Assembly (NCBI RefSeq): GCF_017656375.1
Contig: NZ_JACDOB010000001.1
Coordinates: 124,001-188,000, forward strand
From: Thermovirga sp.
GTDB taxonomy: Bacteria; Synergistota; Synergistia; Synergistales; Thermovirgaceae
DNA length: 64,000 bases
Direction of reading: 5' to 3'
Below, in pieces: positions 1-9,090 of the stretch; position 1 is the first letter of the stretch; each line of letters starts with the position of its first letter. The notes under the pieces were generated by a model, which worked only from the letters and a program-made list of their open reading frames with translations, was not told the DNA's origin and did not search any database. The position numbers were made by a program, and so were the translations under genes.

Positions 1-1167
1 AATTATTTCTATCTTACCTTCTTTTACTGCCCTAATTCCCTCTTCCGCTAAAGGCTTGGTTTTCACAAACCACTGTTCTGAGAGATACGGCTCAATTACT
101 GTTCCACAACGATAACAATGACCTACTGAATGTTCATACTCAATGACATCAACTAGAAGGCCTTTATCCTTAAGCATTTCTGTTATTTTGTCTCTTGCTT
201 CAAACCTATCTAGACCCATAAAGTAATTTCCGGCTTGCTCATTCATCCTACCGTTTTCATCAATTACCTGGATTTGAGGCAAATTATGCCTTTGTCCTAC
301 TAAAAAGTCGTTAGGGTCATGAGCTGGAGTAATTTTAACCAAGCCTGTCCCAAATTCTGGATCTACCATGTTGTCCTCTATTATCGGTATGACCCTATCA
401 CATAGTGGAACCATTACCTTTTTGCCAATATAAACAGAATTTTTTTCATCTCTGGGATGAACAGCTATAGCCACGTCCCCTAAAATAGTTTCAGGCCTAG
501 TTGTGGCCACCACAACCCCACCTTCTGAATTATCTGCAAATGGATACAATACGTAATATAGTTTTCCTTTTTTAGGGTCATGTTCTACCTCTAAATCTGA
601 CAGTGCTGTGTGACATCTGGGGCACCAATTTATAATGTACTTCCCTTTGTATATAAGTCCCTCTTTATAAAGCCTTACAAATACGGCACGCACTGCTTTG
701 GACAGCCCCTCATCCATAGTGAAGCGCTCTCTCTCCCAATCGCATGAGGCCCCCAATTTTTTTAATTGGTTTATTATTCTGCTTCCATATTCTTCTTTCC
801 ACTGCCAAATTCTCTGCACAAAAGCATCTCTTCCAAGATCATGTCTGGTTTTACCTTCCTCATGAAGTTTTCTTTCTACCACATTCTGAGTTGCTATCCC
901 TGCATGATCTGTTCCTGGTAGCCACATGACATTGTATCCAGCCATGCGTTTATACCTACACGATATATCTTGCAAGGTGTTGTTAAGAGCATGTCCCATA
1001 TGAAGAGAACCAGTTACATTAGGAGGAGGAATAACGACGCTAAAGGGTTTTCTCTGATCATCAGGTTCAGAATGAAATGCGCCTGATTCCAACCATCTTT
1101 CATACCACTTATCTTCCAAAGGTGTCGGGTCATAGCTTTTCCCTATTTCTCTTGAATTTTGAGCCAT
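1..1167 (-). CDS. valS: Valyl-tRNA synthetase, N-terminal part (runs off left edge)
   Basis: Class I aminoacyl-tRNA synthetase that charges tRNA-Val. The first 389 codons are present. The protein starts MAQNSREIGKSYDPTPLEDK, a typical ValRS opening, and carries the HIGH-type signature as HMGHALNNT shortly after. The segment nearest the window edge reads SVGHCYRCGTVIEPYLSEQW, a Cys pair in the region after the start of the CP1 editing insertion. The KMSKS loop and anticodon-binding domain lie outside the window. The ATG at 1167 is preceded by AGGAGG. It follows ysxC by 36 nt and is probably the last gene of the tig-clpP-clpX-lon-ysxC run. Confidence 0.96.
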   Translation of the reverse strand, partial: MAQNSREIGKSYDPTPLEDKWYERWLESGAFHSEPDDQRKPFSVVIPPPNVTGSLHMGHALNNTLQDISCRYKRMAGYNVMWLPGTDHAGIATQNVVERKLHEEGKTRHDLGRDAFVQRIWQWKEEYGSRIINQLKKLGASCDWERERFTMDEGLSKAVRAVFVRLYKEGLIYKGKYIINWCPRCHTALSDLEVEHDPKKGKLYYVLYPFADNSEGGVVVATTRPETILGDVAIAVHPRDEKNSVYIGKKVMVPLCDRVIPIIEDNMVDPEFGTGLVKITPAHDPNDFLVGQRHNLPQIQVIDENGRMNEQAGNYFMGLDRFEARDKITEMLKDKGLLVDVIEYEHSVGHCYRCGTVIEPYLSEQWFVKTKPLAEEGIRAVKEGKIEII

Positions 1168-1203
1168 ACTATGTCCTCCTCCGCAACTTTTGATTTTTGC
1201 TAT

Positions 1204-1824
1204 TTAGTTTATATTTTCTTTCTGTGTTTTATCGAGTTTCATGTCAATGTAACTCATCAAAAAACCTTTCAGTTCGTCAAGTCCTGTTTTGTCTACGGAT
1301 GAAACGCATAAAGGACCAAGCACTTCTGGAAACATTTTACCTGCATACTTCTTCAAATAATTGAGTCTTTTTGTAGTCGGTACCTTGTCAACTTTTGTAA
1401 AAACCACCAGGCTCTGTAGTCCCTGAGTTTTCATCCAATTTTGGAGTAGTATATCATTTTCCAAGAATCCATGACGAAAATCAACTAAATGTACTACTAG
1501 AATAAGAGATGATCTTTGTTTTGAATAAAAATCAATAAGCTTAGCCCACTTATTTCTTTCTGCTTTATCTCTTCTAGCATAGCCAAATCCAGGCAAGTCT
1601 ACTAGGCAAAACTTATTTTTTGCCTCCACCATGTAAAAATTTATGCTTCTAGTCTTTCCCGGACTACCACTAACTTTGGCTATCTTAGTACCTAGCAATA
1701 AGTTTATTAGCGACGATTTCCCTACATTAGATCTCCCCGCAAAAGCAATTTCAGGATATTTTTCAGGAGGAAATTGGTCTTTTGCAAAAGATGTAGCTAT
1801 CAATTTTCCATGCCACTTTTTCAT
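1204..1824 (-). CDS. ysxC: Ribosome biogenesis GTPase YsxC/EngB
   Basis: TrmE-Era-like GTPase needed for late assembly of the 50S subunit. The 206-residue length is normal for the family. G1 is GRSNVGKSS (about 30-38), G3 is DLPGFG (about 76-81), G4 is TKVD (about 143-146) and the G5 serines follow in CVSSVD. The C-terminus after LMSYI is Lys-rich. The start lies 2 nt after the lon stop codon, so the gene is very likely translated from the lon message. The gene order lon-ysxC is conserved in many Gram-positives. Confidence 0.96.
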   Translation of the reverse strand: MKKWHGKLIATSFAKDQFPPEKYPEIAFAGRSNVGKSSLINLLLGTKIAKVSGSPGKTRSINFYMVEAKNKFCLVDLPGFGYARRDKAERNKWAKLIDFYSKQRSSLILVVHLVDFRHGFLENDILLQNWMKTQGLQSLVVFTKVDKVPTTKRLNYLKKYAGKMFPEVLGPLCVSSVDKTGLDELKGFLMSYIDMKLDKTQKENIN

Positions 1825-1826
1825 CT

Positions 1827-4214
1827 TTAATTACCACTCACACATCTAATTATTGCTTCCCTTACTTCACTTACAAAAGTTATTTTTAAACCCTTAATTA
1901 ACCACTGGGGTATTTCTTCTACATCTATCTTGTTACCTTCAGGAAGAATTACCTCTTTCATTCCATACCGTCTCGCTGCTAAAATTTTTTCTTTTATGCC
2001 TCCAACAGGTAGCACCATTCCACGTAAGGTTGTTTCTCCAGTTATAGCAATATCGTTGCGAATCTTGCGCCTTGAGGCCACTGAGTAAATCACTGTAGCT
2101 AAAGCTACACCAGCAGAAGGGCCATCTTTGGGAATCGCTCCCTCAGGAACATGTATATGTATATCCAGTTCATCCCACTTCACGTCATTTATGCCTAATT
2201 CTTCTGAATGAGCTTTCAAATAGCTTAACGCTGCCCTGGCAGATTCTTGCATAACTTCCCCCAGGTTGCCCGTCAATATTATGTTCCCTTTCCCTTTCAT
2301 GGTTACAGCCTCTATTATCAACACATCTCCGCCAGCTTGAGTCCAAGCCAAGCCCACGATAGCTCCTATCTGAGGCTCTTTAGGCAAGCCAGCATCATAG
2401 TGCCTTGGCACCCCTAGATACCTTCGGAGGTCTTTTACTCCGATCTTTTCGGCTACCACTTCAGATTTTTTTTGTTGTTCTTCCACAATGCGTTTTGTTA
2501 CCTTTCTAGCGATTTTGGCTAATTGGCGCTCAAGTTCTCTAACCCCTGCTTCATGGGTATAATCGGAAATAATTTTCTTTGTGGCAGTTGGTAATATTGT
2601 CAGTTCCTTGTTGCTTAAGCCGTGTTCCTTAAGGACTTTGGGTATGAGGTGTTTTTTGGCTATTTGATATTTCTCTTCCAATACATATCCTGACAATTTT
2701 ATAACTTCCATCCTATCCAATAATGGTTTAGGAATTGTGTGTACCACGTTGGCTGTAGTTATGAACATAACATTGCTTAAATCAAAAGGCACTTCAAGGA
2801 AATGGTCTGTGAAAGTACTATTTTGTTCAGGATCCAATACCTCGAGGAGAGCAGCAGCAGGATCCCCTCTAAAATCTGCTCCAATCTTATCTATTTCATC
2901 CAACAAGATCACTGGATTTTTAGTTCCTGCCTGACGAACTTTTTGAATTATCCTACCTGGCAAGGAACCAATGTAGGTTCTTCTGTGTCCCCTTATTTCT
3001 GCCTCATCTCTAATACCACCAAGGGACATATTTACAAATCTCCTGCCAGTAGCTTTAGCAATAGACCTACCCAAGGACGTTTTACCTACCCCTGGAGGGC
3101 CCACAAAACATAAAACTTGGGATTTTACTTTCCCTGATGCTTTCTTTCGAACAGCCAGAAATTCTAATATTCTCTCTTTTGCCTTTTCCAAACCATAATG
3201 GTCTTCGTCTAACACTTTTTGGGCTAATTTAATATCTACAGTGTCTCTAGTGCGCTTTTCCCAAGGCATGTTTATGAGCCAATCAATGTATGTACGTACA
3301 ACTGTGGCCTCAGCAGAAAGTGGAGGCATCTTGGACATCCGCTCAAGTTCATGTAGGGCTTTCTCTTGGGCCTCAGGAGACATTTTGGCTTCTATTACGT
3401 TCTTTCTAAGCATTTCTATCTCTGAAAATTCTTCATTTTGCCCTAACTCACTTTGTATAACCCGAAGCTGCTCTCTGAGATAATATTCTTTCTGGCTTTT
3501 CTCAAGCTGTTGCTTAACCTTCTCTTGGATAGATAGCTCAAGCTGCAAAAGTTCGATTTCCCGAAACAAAACCTTCAATATCTTTTCCATTCTTTCTTTT
3601 ACGTCAATAGTTTCCAGTATGTTCTGCCGATCTTTTATTTTTATCATCAAATGAGATGCCACTAGATCCGCCAATTGCGAAGGATCTTCCGCATCCGTCA
3701 CAGTCATTAAAATCTCTGGAGGTATCCTGGGGTGTAGAGAAACATATTTCTCAAATTGACTCAAAACTGATCTTTTCAATGGTTCCAAAGACCAGTGATC
3801 ACTTTTCTCATGTTCCTCTTCTTTTACATTCTTATAGACACACATGTAGAAATCATCAGAAAAAATCAATTCTTTTACATAAACCCTTTTAGTTCCCTCT
3901 ATTAGCACTTTCGTCGTGCCATCTGGCAACCTCACCATTTGCAACACATTTGCTAATACTCCTACTTCATATAAATCATCTAGGGTAGGCTCCTCAATTT
4001 CCATGTCCTTTTGGGTTACAATACAAATTCTCCTATCTCCATTATTTAAGGCCCACTCGAGAGCTTTTTTAGAGCGCACCCTACCCACAAAAAGAGGCGT
4101 AACTACTCCAGGGAAAAGCACTATATCTCTTACTGGTAAAAGAGGAAGGATATCTTTTTCTTTTCCGGTTTCTATATCATAATTCAAACTATTTTCCAGC
4201 TTGTCCTTTGTCAA
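1827..4214 (-). CDS. lon: ATP-dependent protease La (Lon, LonA type)
   Basis: Cytosolic AAA+ serine protease that degrades misfolded and regulatory proteins. The 795 residues comprise an N-terminal substrate domain (about 20-215), a coiled linker (about 215-300), an AAA+ module with Walker A GPPGVGKT (372-379) and Walker B LLDEID (about 437-442), and a C-terminal protease domain with the PKDGPSAG motif (Ser700) and GGIKEK (Lys743), the Ser-Lys dyad of LonA. The start is TTG, supported by GGAGGT eight bases upstream. It follows clpX by one base, so the chaperone/protease genes tig, clpP, clpX and lon form one unit. A second, Lon-like protease is encoded at 11346-13844. Confidence 0.98.
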   Translation of the reverse strand: MTKDKLENSLNYDIETGKEKDILPLLPVRDIVLFPGVVTPLFVGRVRSKKALEWALNNGDRRICIVTQKDMEIEEPTLDDLYEVGVLANVLQMVRLPDGTTKVLIEGTKRVYVKELIFSDDFYMCVYKNVKEEEHEKSDHWSLEPLKRSVLSQFEKYVSLHPRIPPEILMTVTDAEDPSQLADLVASHLMIKIKDRQNILETIDVKERMEKILKVLFREIELLQLELSIQEKVKQQLEKSQKEYYLREQLRVIQSELGQNEEFSEIEMLRKNVIEAKMSPEAQEKALHELERMSKMPPLSAEATVVRTYIDWLINMPWEKRTRDTVDIKLAQKVLDEDHYGLEKAKERILEFLAVRKKASGKVKSQVLCFVGPPGVGKTSLGRSIAKATGRRFVNMSLGGIRDEAEIRGHRRTYIGSLPGRIIQKVRQAGTKNPVILLDEIDKIGADFRGDPAAALLEVLDPEQNSTFTDHFLEVPFDLSNVMFITTANVVHTIPKPLLDRMEVIKLSGYVLEEKYQIAKKHLIPKVLKEHGLSNKELTILPTATKKIISDYTHEAGVRELERQLAKIARKVTKRIVEEQQKKSEVVAEKIGVKDLRRYLGVPRHYDAGLPKEPQIGAIVGLAWTQAGGDVLIIEAVTMKGKGNIILTGNLGEVMQESARAALSYLKAHSEELGINDVKWDELDIHIHVPEGAIPKDGPSAGVALATVIYSVASRRKIRNDIAITGETTLRGMVLPVGGIKEKILAARRYGMKEVILPEGNKIDVEEIPQWLIKGLKITFVSEVREAIIRCVSGN

Positions 4215-4215
4215 T

Positions 4216-5541
4216 CTATGCTACCTCCTCATTTCCACTCTTATCCTTATACTCAATTATGGGACCTTTCTTATCTTTTACGTATTCTTCGTCAATTATA
4301 ACTTTCCGCAAGCTTTTAGCTTTAGCCGGAAATTCGTACATTAAATCAAGCATCAATGTTTCAAGTATAGATCTCAAGCCTCTTGCTCCTGTATCTCGTT
4401 TTTTCGCTTCTTCAGCTATACTCAAAAGGGCTTTTTCCGTCACTTCAAGCTCTATCCCTTCCATCGCGAAAGCTTTCTTATACTGTTTAATGAGGGCATT
4501 CTTGGGTTCTACAAGAATCTTGACTAAATCTTCCGTATCCAAAGCATCCATTGGAGCTATGACAGGAAGCCTACCTACAAATTCAGGAATAAAACCATAT
4601 ACAAGAAGATCTTCTGGCATAACATGTCTCAGAATTTTGCCAGCATTCTCATCTTCTGACGCAAGTTTTCCTCCAAAACCTATGATTTTTTTATTGAGTC
4701 GCCTTTCTATTATTTCTTCCAGACCGTCAAATGCTCCTCCACAGATAAAAAGGATATTCTTAGTGTTTACCTGTATAAAATCTTGATGAGGGTGCTTACG
4801 CCCTCCTTTTGGTGGCACATTAGCTACGGTTCCTTCTATTATCCTAAGTAGCGCTTGTTGTACTCCTTCTCCAGACACGTCTCTTGTGATTGACACAGAT
4901 TGGGACTTCCTGGTGATTTTATCAATCTCGTCAATGTAGATAATACCCCTTTCGGCCAAAGCCACATCATAATCTGCTGCCTGCAAAAGTCTAACTAAAA
5001 TGTTTTCTACATCTTCTCCAACGTAGCCTGCCTCTGTAAGTGTTGTTGCATCGGCTATTGCAAAAGGCACCTCAAGCATCTTCGCCAGAGTCTCCGCCAA
5101 GAGCGTTTTTCCACATCCTGTTGGCCCTATCAAGAGCACATTGCTCTTAGCCATTTCCACCTCATCATCTTTACTTTTACCAAGCTCGAAAATTCTTTTA
5201 TAGTGATTGTATACCGCTACAGCCAAGACTTTTTTAGCGTACTCTTGGCCTATTACGTATTGATCGAGAAACTCCTTTATCTCCGTTGGCTTTGGTAAAT
5301 TTTTGCTACTTTCCCTACTAACCCCAGGCCTTTCATTATAGTGATCTTTGCCTAGCATCTCTCCTTGAGGATCTACAAGGTCATTCCTCAAGATAATATT
5401 GCAAAGATTTATACATTCATCACAAATATAAACCCCTGGTCCTGCCACAAGCTTCTTGACTTCTTTCTGTGATTTTCCACAAAAAGAGCACCTGTGCTCT
5501 ATTTCCCTTCTCCCATCTTTACCCTTTGAAATATTACTCAT
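4216..5541 (-). CDS. clpX: ATP-dependent Clp protease ATP-binding subunit ClpX
   Basis: Hexameric AAA+ unfoldase that feeds substrates to ClpP. The N-terminal zinc-binding domain has CSFCGKS and CDEC cysteines. Walker A is GPTGCGKT and Walker B is IIYIDEID, followed by the usual sensor and C-terminal regions ending in a short acidic-basic tail. I place the start at the ATG at 5541 (441 residues) because GAGAGGTG lies seven bases upstream; an ATG eight codons further upstream has no good SD sequence. It lies downstream of clpP, separated by 150 nt that include a hairpin, and one base upstream of lon. Confidence 0.97.
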   Translation of the reverse strand: MSNISKGKDGRREIEHRCSFCGKSQKEVKKLVAGPGVYICDECINLCNIILRNDLVDPQGEMLGKDHYNERPGVSRESSKNLPKPTEIKEFLDQYVIGQEYAKKVLAVAVYNHYKRIFELGKSKDDEVEMAKSNVLLIGPTGCGKTLLAETLAKMLEVPFAIADATTLTEAGYVGEDVENILVRLLQAADYDVALAERGIIYIDEIDKITRKSQSVSITRDVSGEGVQQALLRIIEGTVANVPPKGGRKHPHQDFIQVNTKNILFICGGAFDGLEEIIERRLNKKIIGFGGKLASEDENAGKILRHVMPEDLLVYGFIPEFVGRLPVIAPMDALDTEDLVKILVEPKNALIKQYKKAFAMEGIELEVTEKALLSIAEEAKKRDTGARGLRSILETLMLDLMYEFPAKAKSLRKVIIDEEYVKDKKGPIIEYKDKSGNEEVA

Positions 5542-5599
5542 TTGAGTGCACCTCTCAATTCGCATCGCTCTTTCGATTTCTATATTTATTCATGTTATT

Positions 5600-5638
5600 T
5601 TACAAGAAACAAAGGGAGGCCGCTATTGGACTCCCTTT
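5600..5638 (-). terminator. Hairpin between clpP and clpX, likely partial terminator
   Basis: Perfect 8-bp inverted repeat AAAGGGAG / CTCCCTTT (5611-5618 and 5631-5638) with a 12-nt loop, followed on the minus strand by a moderately T-rich GTTTCTTG. It lies between two genes of one operon, so it probably reduces rather than stops transcription into clpX, giving more ClpP than ClpX. The T tract is imperfect. Confidence 0.5.
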
Positions 5639-5691
5639 TATTTTACGTCCGTTTTTATCATACACATATCCTTAACAACAAGCTTAGGTTT

Positions 5692-6270
5692 TTATCTTTT
5701 CTCTATCACTTGATCTATAATACCATATTTTTTTGCTTCCTCAGCAGACATAAAGAAATCTCTGTCGGTATCAGCTTCTATCTTCTCCCTTGGTTGTTTG
5801 GTATGATATGTAAGTATGTCATTCAATCTCTCTTTCAGTCTAAGAATTTCCTTGGCATGAATTTCTATATCCACAGCCTGCCCTTGTGCGCCTCCTAATG
5901 GTTGGTGCAACATTATTCTGGCACTTGGAAGAGCTACTCTCTTGCCAGGTTCTCCGCCCGCCAGAAGAACCGCTGCCATACTAGCAGCTTGACCAATACA
6001 AATAGTAGAAACGGGACATTTTATATACTGCATAGTGTCATATATAGCTAATCCAGAAGTTATTACACCCCCAGGACTGTTAATATATACATAAACATCC
6101 TTCTCTGGATCCTCGCTTTCGAGGAAGAGCAACTGGGCAACCACTAGGTTAGCCAAATGATCATCAATGGCTTCCCCTATAAACACTATTCGGTCTTTTA
6201 AAAGGCGACTATATATGTCGTATGCCCTTTCGCCCCTCCCGGTTTGCTCTATGACCATAGGTACGAGCAT
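5692..6270 (-). CDS. clpP: ATP-dependent Clp protease proteolytic subunit ClpP
   Basis: Serine peptidase that forms the tetradecameric barrel of the Clp protease with ClpX. I choose the ATG at 6270 (192 residues, beginning [18 protein letters not shown]) because GGGAGG lies exactly seven bases upstream and because ClpP proteins normally begin at this point. Longer frames back to a GTG at 6330 overlap the end of tig. With this start the catalytic triad falls at Ser97 (GQAASMAA), His122 (MLHQPLGG) and Asp171 (DRDFF), the numbering of mature E. coli ClpP. The gene sits between tig and clpX, the classical arrangement. Confidence 0.98.
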   Translation of the reverse strand: MLVPMVIEQTGRGERAYDIYSRLLKDRIVFIGEAIDDHLANLVVAQLLFLESEDPEKDVYVYINSPGGVITSGLAIYDTMQYIKCPVSTICIGQAASMAAVLLAGGEPGKRVALPSARIMLHQPLGGAQGQAVDIEIHAKEILRLKERLNDILTYHTKQPREKIEADTDRDFFMSAEEAKKYGIIDQVIEKR

Positions 6271-6313
6271 AGACATACCTCCCAACGCTAAATTATTTTT
6301 GCTAGACATTAGA

Positions 6314-7684
6314 TTAATTCTCTTCTGCACTATTCCCCTCGTTTTCCTTCTTGCTTACAGACACTTCCTTAATCTTTATACGGTTCATCAAATTATTCAC
6401 TGTTTTCTCAAACCTAATTTTCCCTATTATGTTCGATAACCTTTCTTTGTCATGAGCAAGCACCTGTTGTACCCTTTCAGGGTCAGCATTTACAGACTGG
6501 GCAAGTTTAGCTATCTCTTGCTGTAGATCTTCTCTTTCCACCGATATACCCTCTTTTTCTGCCATTGCTTCCAGCACTAGAGTTCTCTTGACTAACTTTT
6601 CCGCATATTTCCTGAGGTTCTCATTATATTCTTCTTCGTTTAAATTTACTTCCTTAGCATATTCTTCCCACGATTTCCCGAAACGTTTCTGGACCATATT
6701 TACGTCCTCGTTTCTGAGCTCTTCCATTTGACGCTTTATTAAGGTTTCAGGCAACTCTACAGAACTTTTGTCACATATTAATTCGACAGCTCTCTCTTTA
6801 GCCGCTTCCCAGCTTTCATCGCTGAACCTCTTTTCCAAAGTTTCTTTTATTTTCTGCCTGAAAGTGTCTTCATCCTGTACATCTTCCCCAAAGACTTTCG
6901 CAAAAAGGTCCGCTCCCACCTCTGGTAATTTTTTCTCGAATATAGATAGTATCTCTATACTGTAACCAACTCTCTCAGTTTCTTCAGCATTAGAAACTTC
7001 ATCGCCTGATTTATTTTCCTTTTCTTTAGGCACTTCCAATTCGACGTCAACTTTATCTCCAACCTCTTTGCCCAGCAGAGCATCTAAAAACTCTTTTCGC
7101 AAAGTGCTAGGGGAAAGCTCTACTGTTGTCTTTTGAGGTTCCTGAGATTCATCATTCCCCTCAACTTTTACGGTATAATTAATTTCAACTATGTCTCCTT
7201 CTTTGGCAGGTCTTCCTTCCACCTGCTCTTTTTCAGAGAAAGAAAATCGTATCTCCTCCACAGCTTTGTCTATCAACTCATCGTTTACTTCCACTACTTC
7301 TCTTTCAACCTCAAGCTCTTCAATCTCTGGAAGCTCAACCTCAGGGCGGGTTTCAAACGTAAAAGTTAGATTGAGAGGCTCGCCATCCTTTATTTCATCA
7401 ATCTCCACTTTTGGCCTGTCGATTAGATCAAGCCCATAATCTTCTACAATCTTATCCAGCATCTCCGGTATCAATTTCTCCAAAGCTTCGGACTGAATAG
7501 CCTCTTTGCCCAAGTGTAGAAGCAAGACGTTTCTAGGCACTCTTCCTTTTCGAAAGCCTTTTATGTTAGCTTTTTTTCTTAGCTCGTTTATAGCCTCTTC
7601 GAAGGATTTTTTAAAATCCTCCTGTGACACCTGAGCCTGTATTTTTACTACATTTTTCTCCTGGGATATTATTTCCGAACGCAA
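6314..7684 (-). CDS. tig: Trigger factor (ribosome-associated chaperone)
   Basis: Ribosome-bound chaperone and peptidyl-prolyl isomerase that meets nascent chains at the tunnel exit. The N-terminal ribosome-binding domain carries the [10 protein letters not shown] signature (about 43-52). An FKBP-like segment begins near [16 protein letters not shown] (about 158-173), and a long helical C-terminal domain follows. The length of 456 is slightly above the usual 430-450, with an acidic C-terminal tail. The start is TTG with GGAGGGAG upstream at a slightly long spacing. It is the first gene of the tig-clpP-clpX-lon-ysxC-valS run. Confidence 0.97.
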   Translation of the reverse strand: MRSEIISQEKNVVKIQAQVSQEDFKKSFEEAINELRKKANIKGFRKGRVPRNVLLLHLGKEAIQSEALEKLIPEMLDKIVEDYGLDLIDRPKVEIDEIKDGEPLNLTFTFETRPEVELPEIEELEVEREVVEVNDELIDKAVEEIRFSFSEKEQVEGRPAKEGDIVEINYTVKVEGNDESQEPQKTTVELSPSTLRKEFLDALLGKEVGDKVDVELEVPKEKENKSGDEVSNAEETERVGYSIEILSIFEKKLPEVGADLFAKVFGEDVQDEDTFRQKIKETLEKRFSDESWEAAKERAVELICDKSSVELPETLIKRQMEELRNEDVNMVQKRFGKSWEEYAKEVNLNEEEYNENLRKYAEKLVKRTLVLEAMAEKEGISVEREDLQQEIAKLAQSVNADPERVQQVLAHDKERLSNIIGKIRFEKTVNNLMNRIKIKEVSVSKKENEGNSAEEN

Positions 7685-7743
7685 TTGCTACAACTCCCTC
7701 CAAAAATTCTTATATTTTTGTTTCTCAACTATACCTACCAGTC

Positions 7744-7759
7744 ATAAGCTTTAGCTTAT
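7744..7759. promoter_or_regulatory. Palindrome upstream of the tig-clp-lon operon, candidate operator
   Basis: ATAAGCT-TT-AGCTTAT, a perfect 7-bp inverted repeat with a 2-nt centre, about 60 bp upstream of the tig start. A weak promoter-like pair on the minus strand (TTGTTT, 18 nt, TATGAC) would place the palindrome in its spacer and overlapping its -10. It resembles neither the CIRCE nor the CtsR consensus that I know. The function is inferred only from position and symmetry. Confidence 0.3.
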
Positions 7760-7842
7760 TACAAAAACAATACAGCTTGAAAATATTAACACAAATGGCA
7801 ACTTATAGAAAGATAAGAAACAGAGCATAATCAAAATCTTCA

Positions 7843-7882
7843 AACAAAAGAAACCCCTCCATAATGGAAAAGAAGGGGTTTC
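7843..7882 (-). terminator. Intrinsic terminator of the tRNA-Lys/tRNA-Leu unit
   Basis: Inverted repeat GAAACCCCT / AGGGGTTTC (7850-7858 and 7874-7882), followed on the minus strand by CTTTTGTTTG. It lies just downstream of the tRNA-Leu gene, the last gene of this tRNA unit. Confidence 0.8.
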
Positions 7883-7895
7883 GTTACTTCACTCT

Positions 7896-7980
7896 TGGTG
7901 CGAGAGAGGGGACTCGAACCCCTACGCCCGAAGGCACTGGATCCTAAGTCCAGCGCGTATACCAATTCCGCCACTCTCGC
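7896..7980 (-). tRNA. tRNA-Leu (anticodon TAG)
   Basis: An 85-nt class II tRNA with the long variable arm expected of tRNA-Leu. The acceptor stem is GCGAGAG/CTCTCGC, the anticodon loop CTTAGGA is closed by CTGGA/TCCAG, the T arm contains GTTCGAGTC, and CCA is encoded. It lies 8 nt downstream of the first tRNA-Lys gene in the same transcript. Confidence 0.95.
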
Positions 7981-7988
7981 AAAACCTT

Positions 7989-8064
7989 TGGTGGGTCATA
8001 CAGGAATCGAACCTGTAACCCCCTGATTAAGAGTCAGGTGCTCTGCCAGTTGAGCTAATGACCC
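7989..8064 (-). tRNA. tRNA-Lys (anticodon CTT), copy 1
   Basis: A 76-nt tRNA with encoded CCA. The acceptor stem is GGGTCAT/ATGACCC, the anticodon loop is CTCTTAA closed by CTGA/TCAG, and the T arm contains GTTCGATTC. It is identical to the copy at 8218-8293 except for one acceptor-stem base pair (T-A here, C-G there). It is the first gene of a two-tRNA unit with its own promoter at 8099-8127. Confidence 0.95.
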
Positions 8065-8098
8065 AAAATAAAACCGCCACTTACACAGAACAGAGAAC

Positions 8099-8127
8099 AT
8101 TCTAAATAGGGCAAGCTATATTGTCAA
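8099..8127 (-). promoter_or_regulatory. Promoter of the tRNA-Lys/tRNA-Leu unit
   Basis: On the minus strand a perfect -35 TTGACA (8122-8127), a 17-nt spacer and -10 TAGAAT (8099-8104), about 34 bp before the tRNA-Lys 5' end. It sits between the terminator of the upstream tRNA cluster and this unit. Confidence 0.88.
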
Positions 8128-8172
8128 CATACTGCCATAGCAATCCAAAAATGCACAACAGCGGTCAGGGTA

Positions 8173-8203
8173 TACAAAAAAGGTTCCAGACTCCTCTGGA
8201 ACC
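8173..8203 (-). terminator. Intrinsic terminator of the seven-tRNA cluster
   Basis: GGTTCCAG / CTGGAACC, a perfect 8-bp stem with a 6-nt loop (8182-8203), followed on the minus strand by TTTTTTGTATA. It lies 15 nt downstream of the second tRNA-Lys gene. Confidence 0.9.
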
Positions 8204-8217
8204 ACAACCTACAACTT

Positions 8218-8293
8218 TGGTGGGCCATACAGGAATCGAACCTGTAACCCCCTGATTAAGAGTCAGGTGCTCTGCCAGTTGAGCTAATGGCCC
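8218..8293 (-). tRNA. tRNA-Lys (anticodon CTT), copy 2
   Basis: A 76-nt tRNA with encoded CCA, acceptor stem GGGCCAT/ATGGCCC and anticodon loop CTCTTAA. It differs from copy 1 only by a compensated acceptor-stem base pair. Flanking bases are also similar, which indicates a local duplication. It is the last gene of the seven-tRNA cluster. Confidence 0.95.
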
Positions 8294-8314
8294 AAAAAAC
8301 AAAACCGCAAACCT

Positions 8315-8391
8315 TGGCGCGCCCGGCAGGATTTGAACCCGCGACCTACGGATCCGAAGTCCGCCGCTCTATCCAGCTGAGCTACGGGCGC
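8315..8391 (-). tRNA. tRNA-Arg (anticodon TCG)
   Basis: A 77-nt tRNA with acceptor stem GCGCCCG/CGGGCGC, G discriminator and encoded CCA. The anticodon loop CTTCGGA is closed by GCGGA/TCCGT, giving anticodon TCG. Confidence 0.93.
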
Positions 8392-8399
8392 TTGTAACA

Positions 8400-8477
8400 T
8401 GGGGTGAGCGAGGGGAATCGAACCCCCAACCTCTGGAGCCACAGTCCAGCGCTCTGACCAATTGAGCTACGCCCACC
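8400..8477 (-). tRNA. tRNA-His (anticodon GTG)
   Basis: Acceptor stem GTGGGCG/CGCTCAC with an extra 5' G at position -1 opposite discriminator C73, the hallmark of tRNA-His. The anticodon loop CTGTGGC is closed by CTGGA/TCCAG. CCA is encoded. Confidence 0.95.
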
Positions 8478-8491
8478 ATAAGTTTACAATA

Positions 8492-8568
<77 letters not shown>

Positions 8569-8577
8569 GTTTTAAGC

Positions 8578-8653
8578 TGGAGCGGGAAACGGGATTCGAA
8601 CCCGCGACCTACGGCTTGGAAGGCCGTCGCTCTGCCAACTGAGCTATTCCCGC
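8578..8653 (-). tRNA. tRNA-Gly (anticodon TCC)
   Basis: A 76-nt tRNA with acceptor stem GCGGGAA/TTCCCGC and encoded CCA. The anticodon loop CTTCCAA is closed by ACGGC/GCCGT. Confidence 0.94.
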
Positions 8654-8660
8654 CTTTGCT

Positions 8661-8738
8661 TGGTCGGGGCGAAAGGATTCGAACCTTCGACCCCCTGCTC
8701 CCAAAGCAGGTGCGCTAACCAGACTGCGCTACGCCCCG
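8661..8738 (-). tRNA. tRNA-Pro (anticodon TGG)
   Basis: A 78-nt tRNA with acceptor stem CGGGGCG/CGCCCCG, the C1-G72 pair typical of bacterial tRNA-Pro, and encoded CCA. The anticodon loop TTTGGGA is closed by CCTGC/GCAGG. A second tRNA-Pro with anticodon GGG is at 54614. Confidence 0.94.
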
Positions 8739-8781
8739 ATATTCTACACAAAAGTAACACCCTTTACAACCCTTTGCCCTT

Positions 8782-8856
8782 TGGTGGAGCTGGGGGGACT
8801 CGAACCCCCGACCTCTTCCGTGCGAAGGAAGCGCGCTCCCTCTGCGCTACAGCCCC
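8782..8856 (-). tRNA. tRNA-Ala (anticodon CGC)
   Basis: A 75-nt tRNA with acceptor 5' GGGGCTG and 3' CAGCTCC, giving the G3-U70 wobble pair that is the alanine identity element. The anticodon loop TTCGCAC is closed by CTTCC/GGAAG. CCA is encoded. It is the first gene of the seven-tRNA cluster, directly downstream of the promoter at 8885-8913. Confidence 0.94.
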
Positions 8857-8884
8857 TGGTAACAATTCCCAAGTGCCGGCGACA

Positions 8885-8913
8885 ATTCTAGATTCCAACA
8901 GGTACATTGTCAA
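8885..8913 (-). promoter_or_regulatory. Promoter of the seven-tRNA cluster
   Basis: Minus-strand -35 TTGACA (8908-8913), 17-nt spacer and -10 TAGAAT (8885-8890), 28 bp before the tRNA-Ala gene. The hexamers are identical to those of the second tRNA unit. Confidence 0.9.
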
Positions 8914-9090
8914 GTCCTTTGCATCTTTGTATTTTAGATTCCTACAAAGTCCCTAAATTATAAAAATTTACTCTATTTAGCAATTTCACGCAGCAACACT
9001 TGTGTATTGTAAAACATGTTGATAAAATAAAGTAGACCATATCATTTTAGTTACTTAATTAACACAATTTGTGAAGGAGGAAGACAAATT

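Noticed and set aside
2737-4182. Several plus-strand open frames inside lon
   Set aside because: They have no SD or family resemblance and lie opposite strongly conserved coding sequence.
4208-4786. 192-codon plus-strand frame opposite clpX
   Set aside because: Ser-rich composition typical of antisense frames, and clpX is unambiguous on the other strand.
9001-9090. A Trp-operator-like or clear promoter sequence upstream of yerC
   Set aside because: GTTACTTAATTAAC is only loosely symmetrical and the best -35/-10 pairs have a 15-nt spacing, so neither is supportable.
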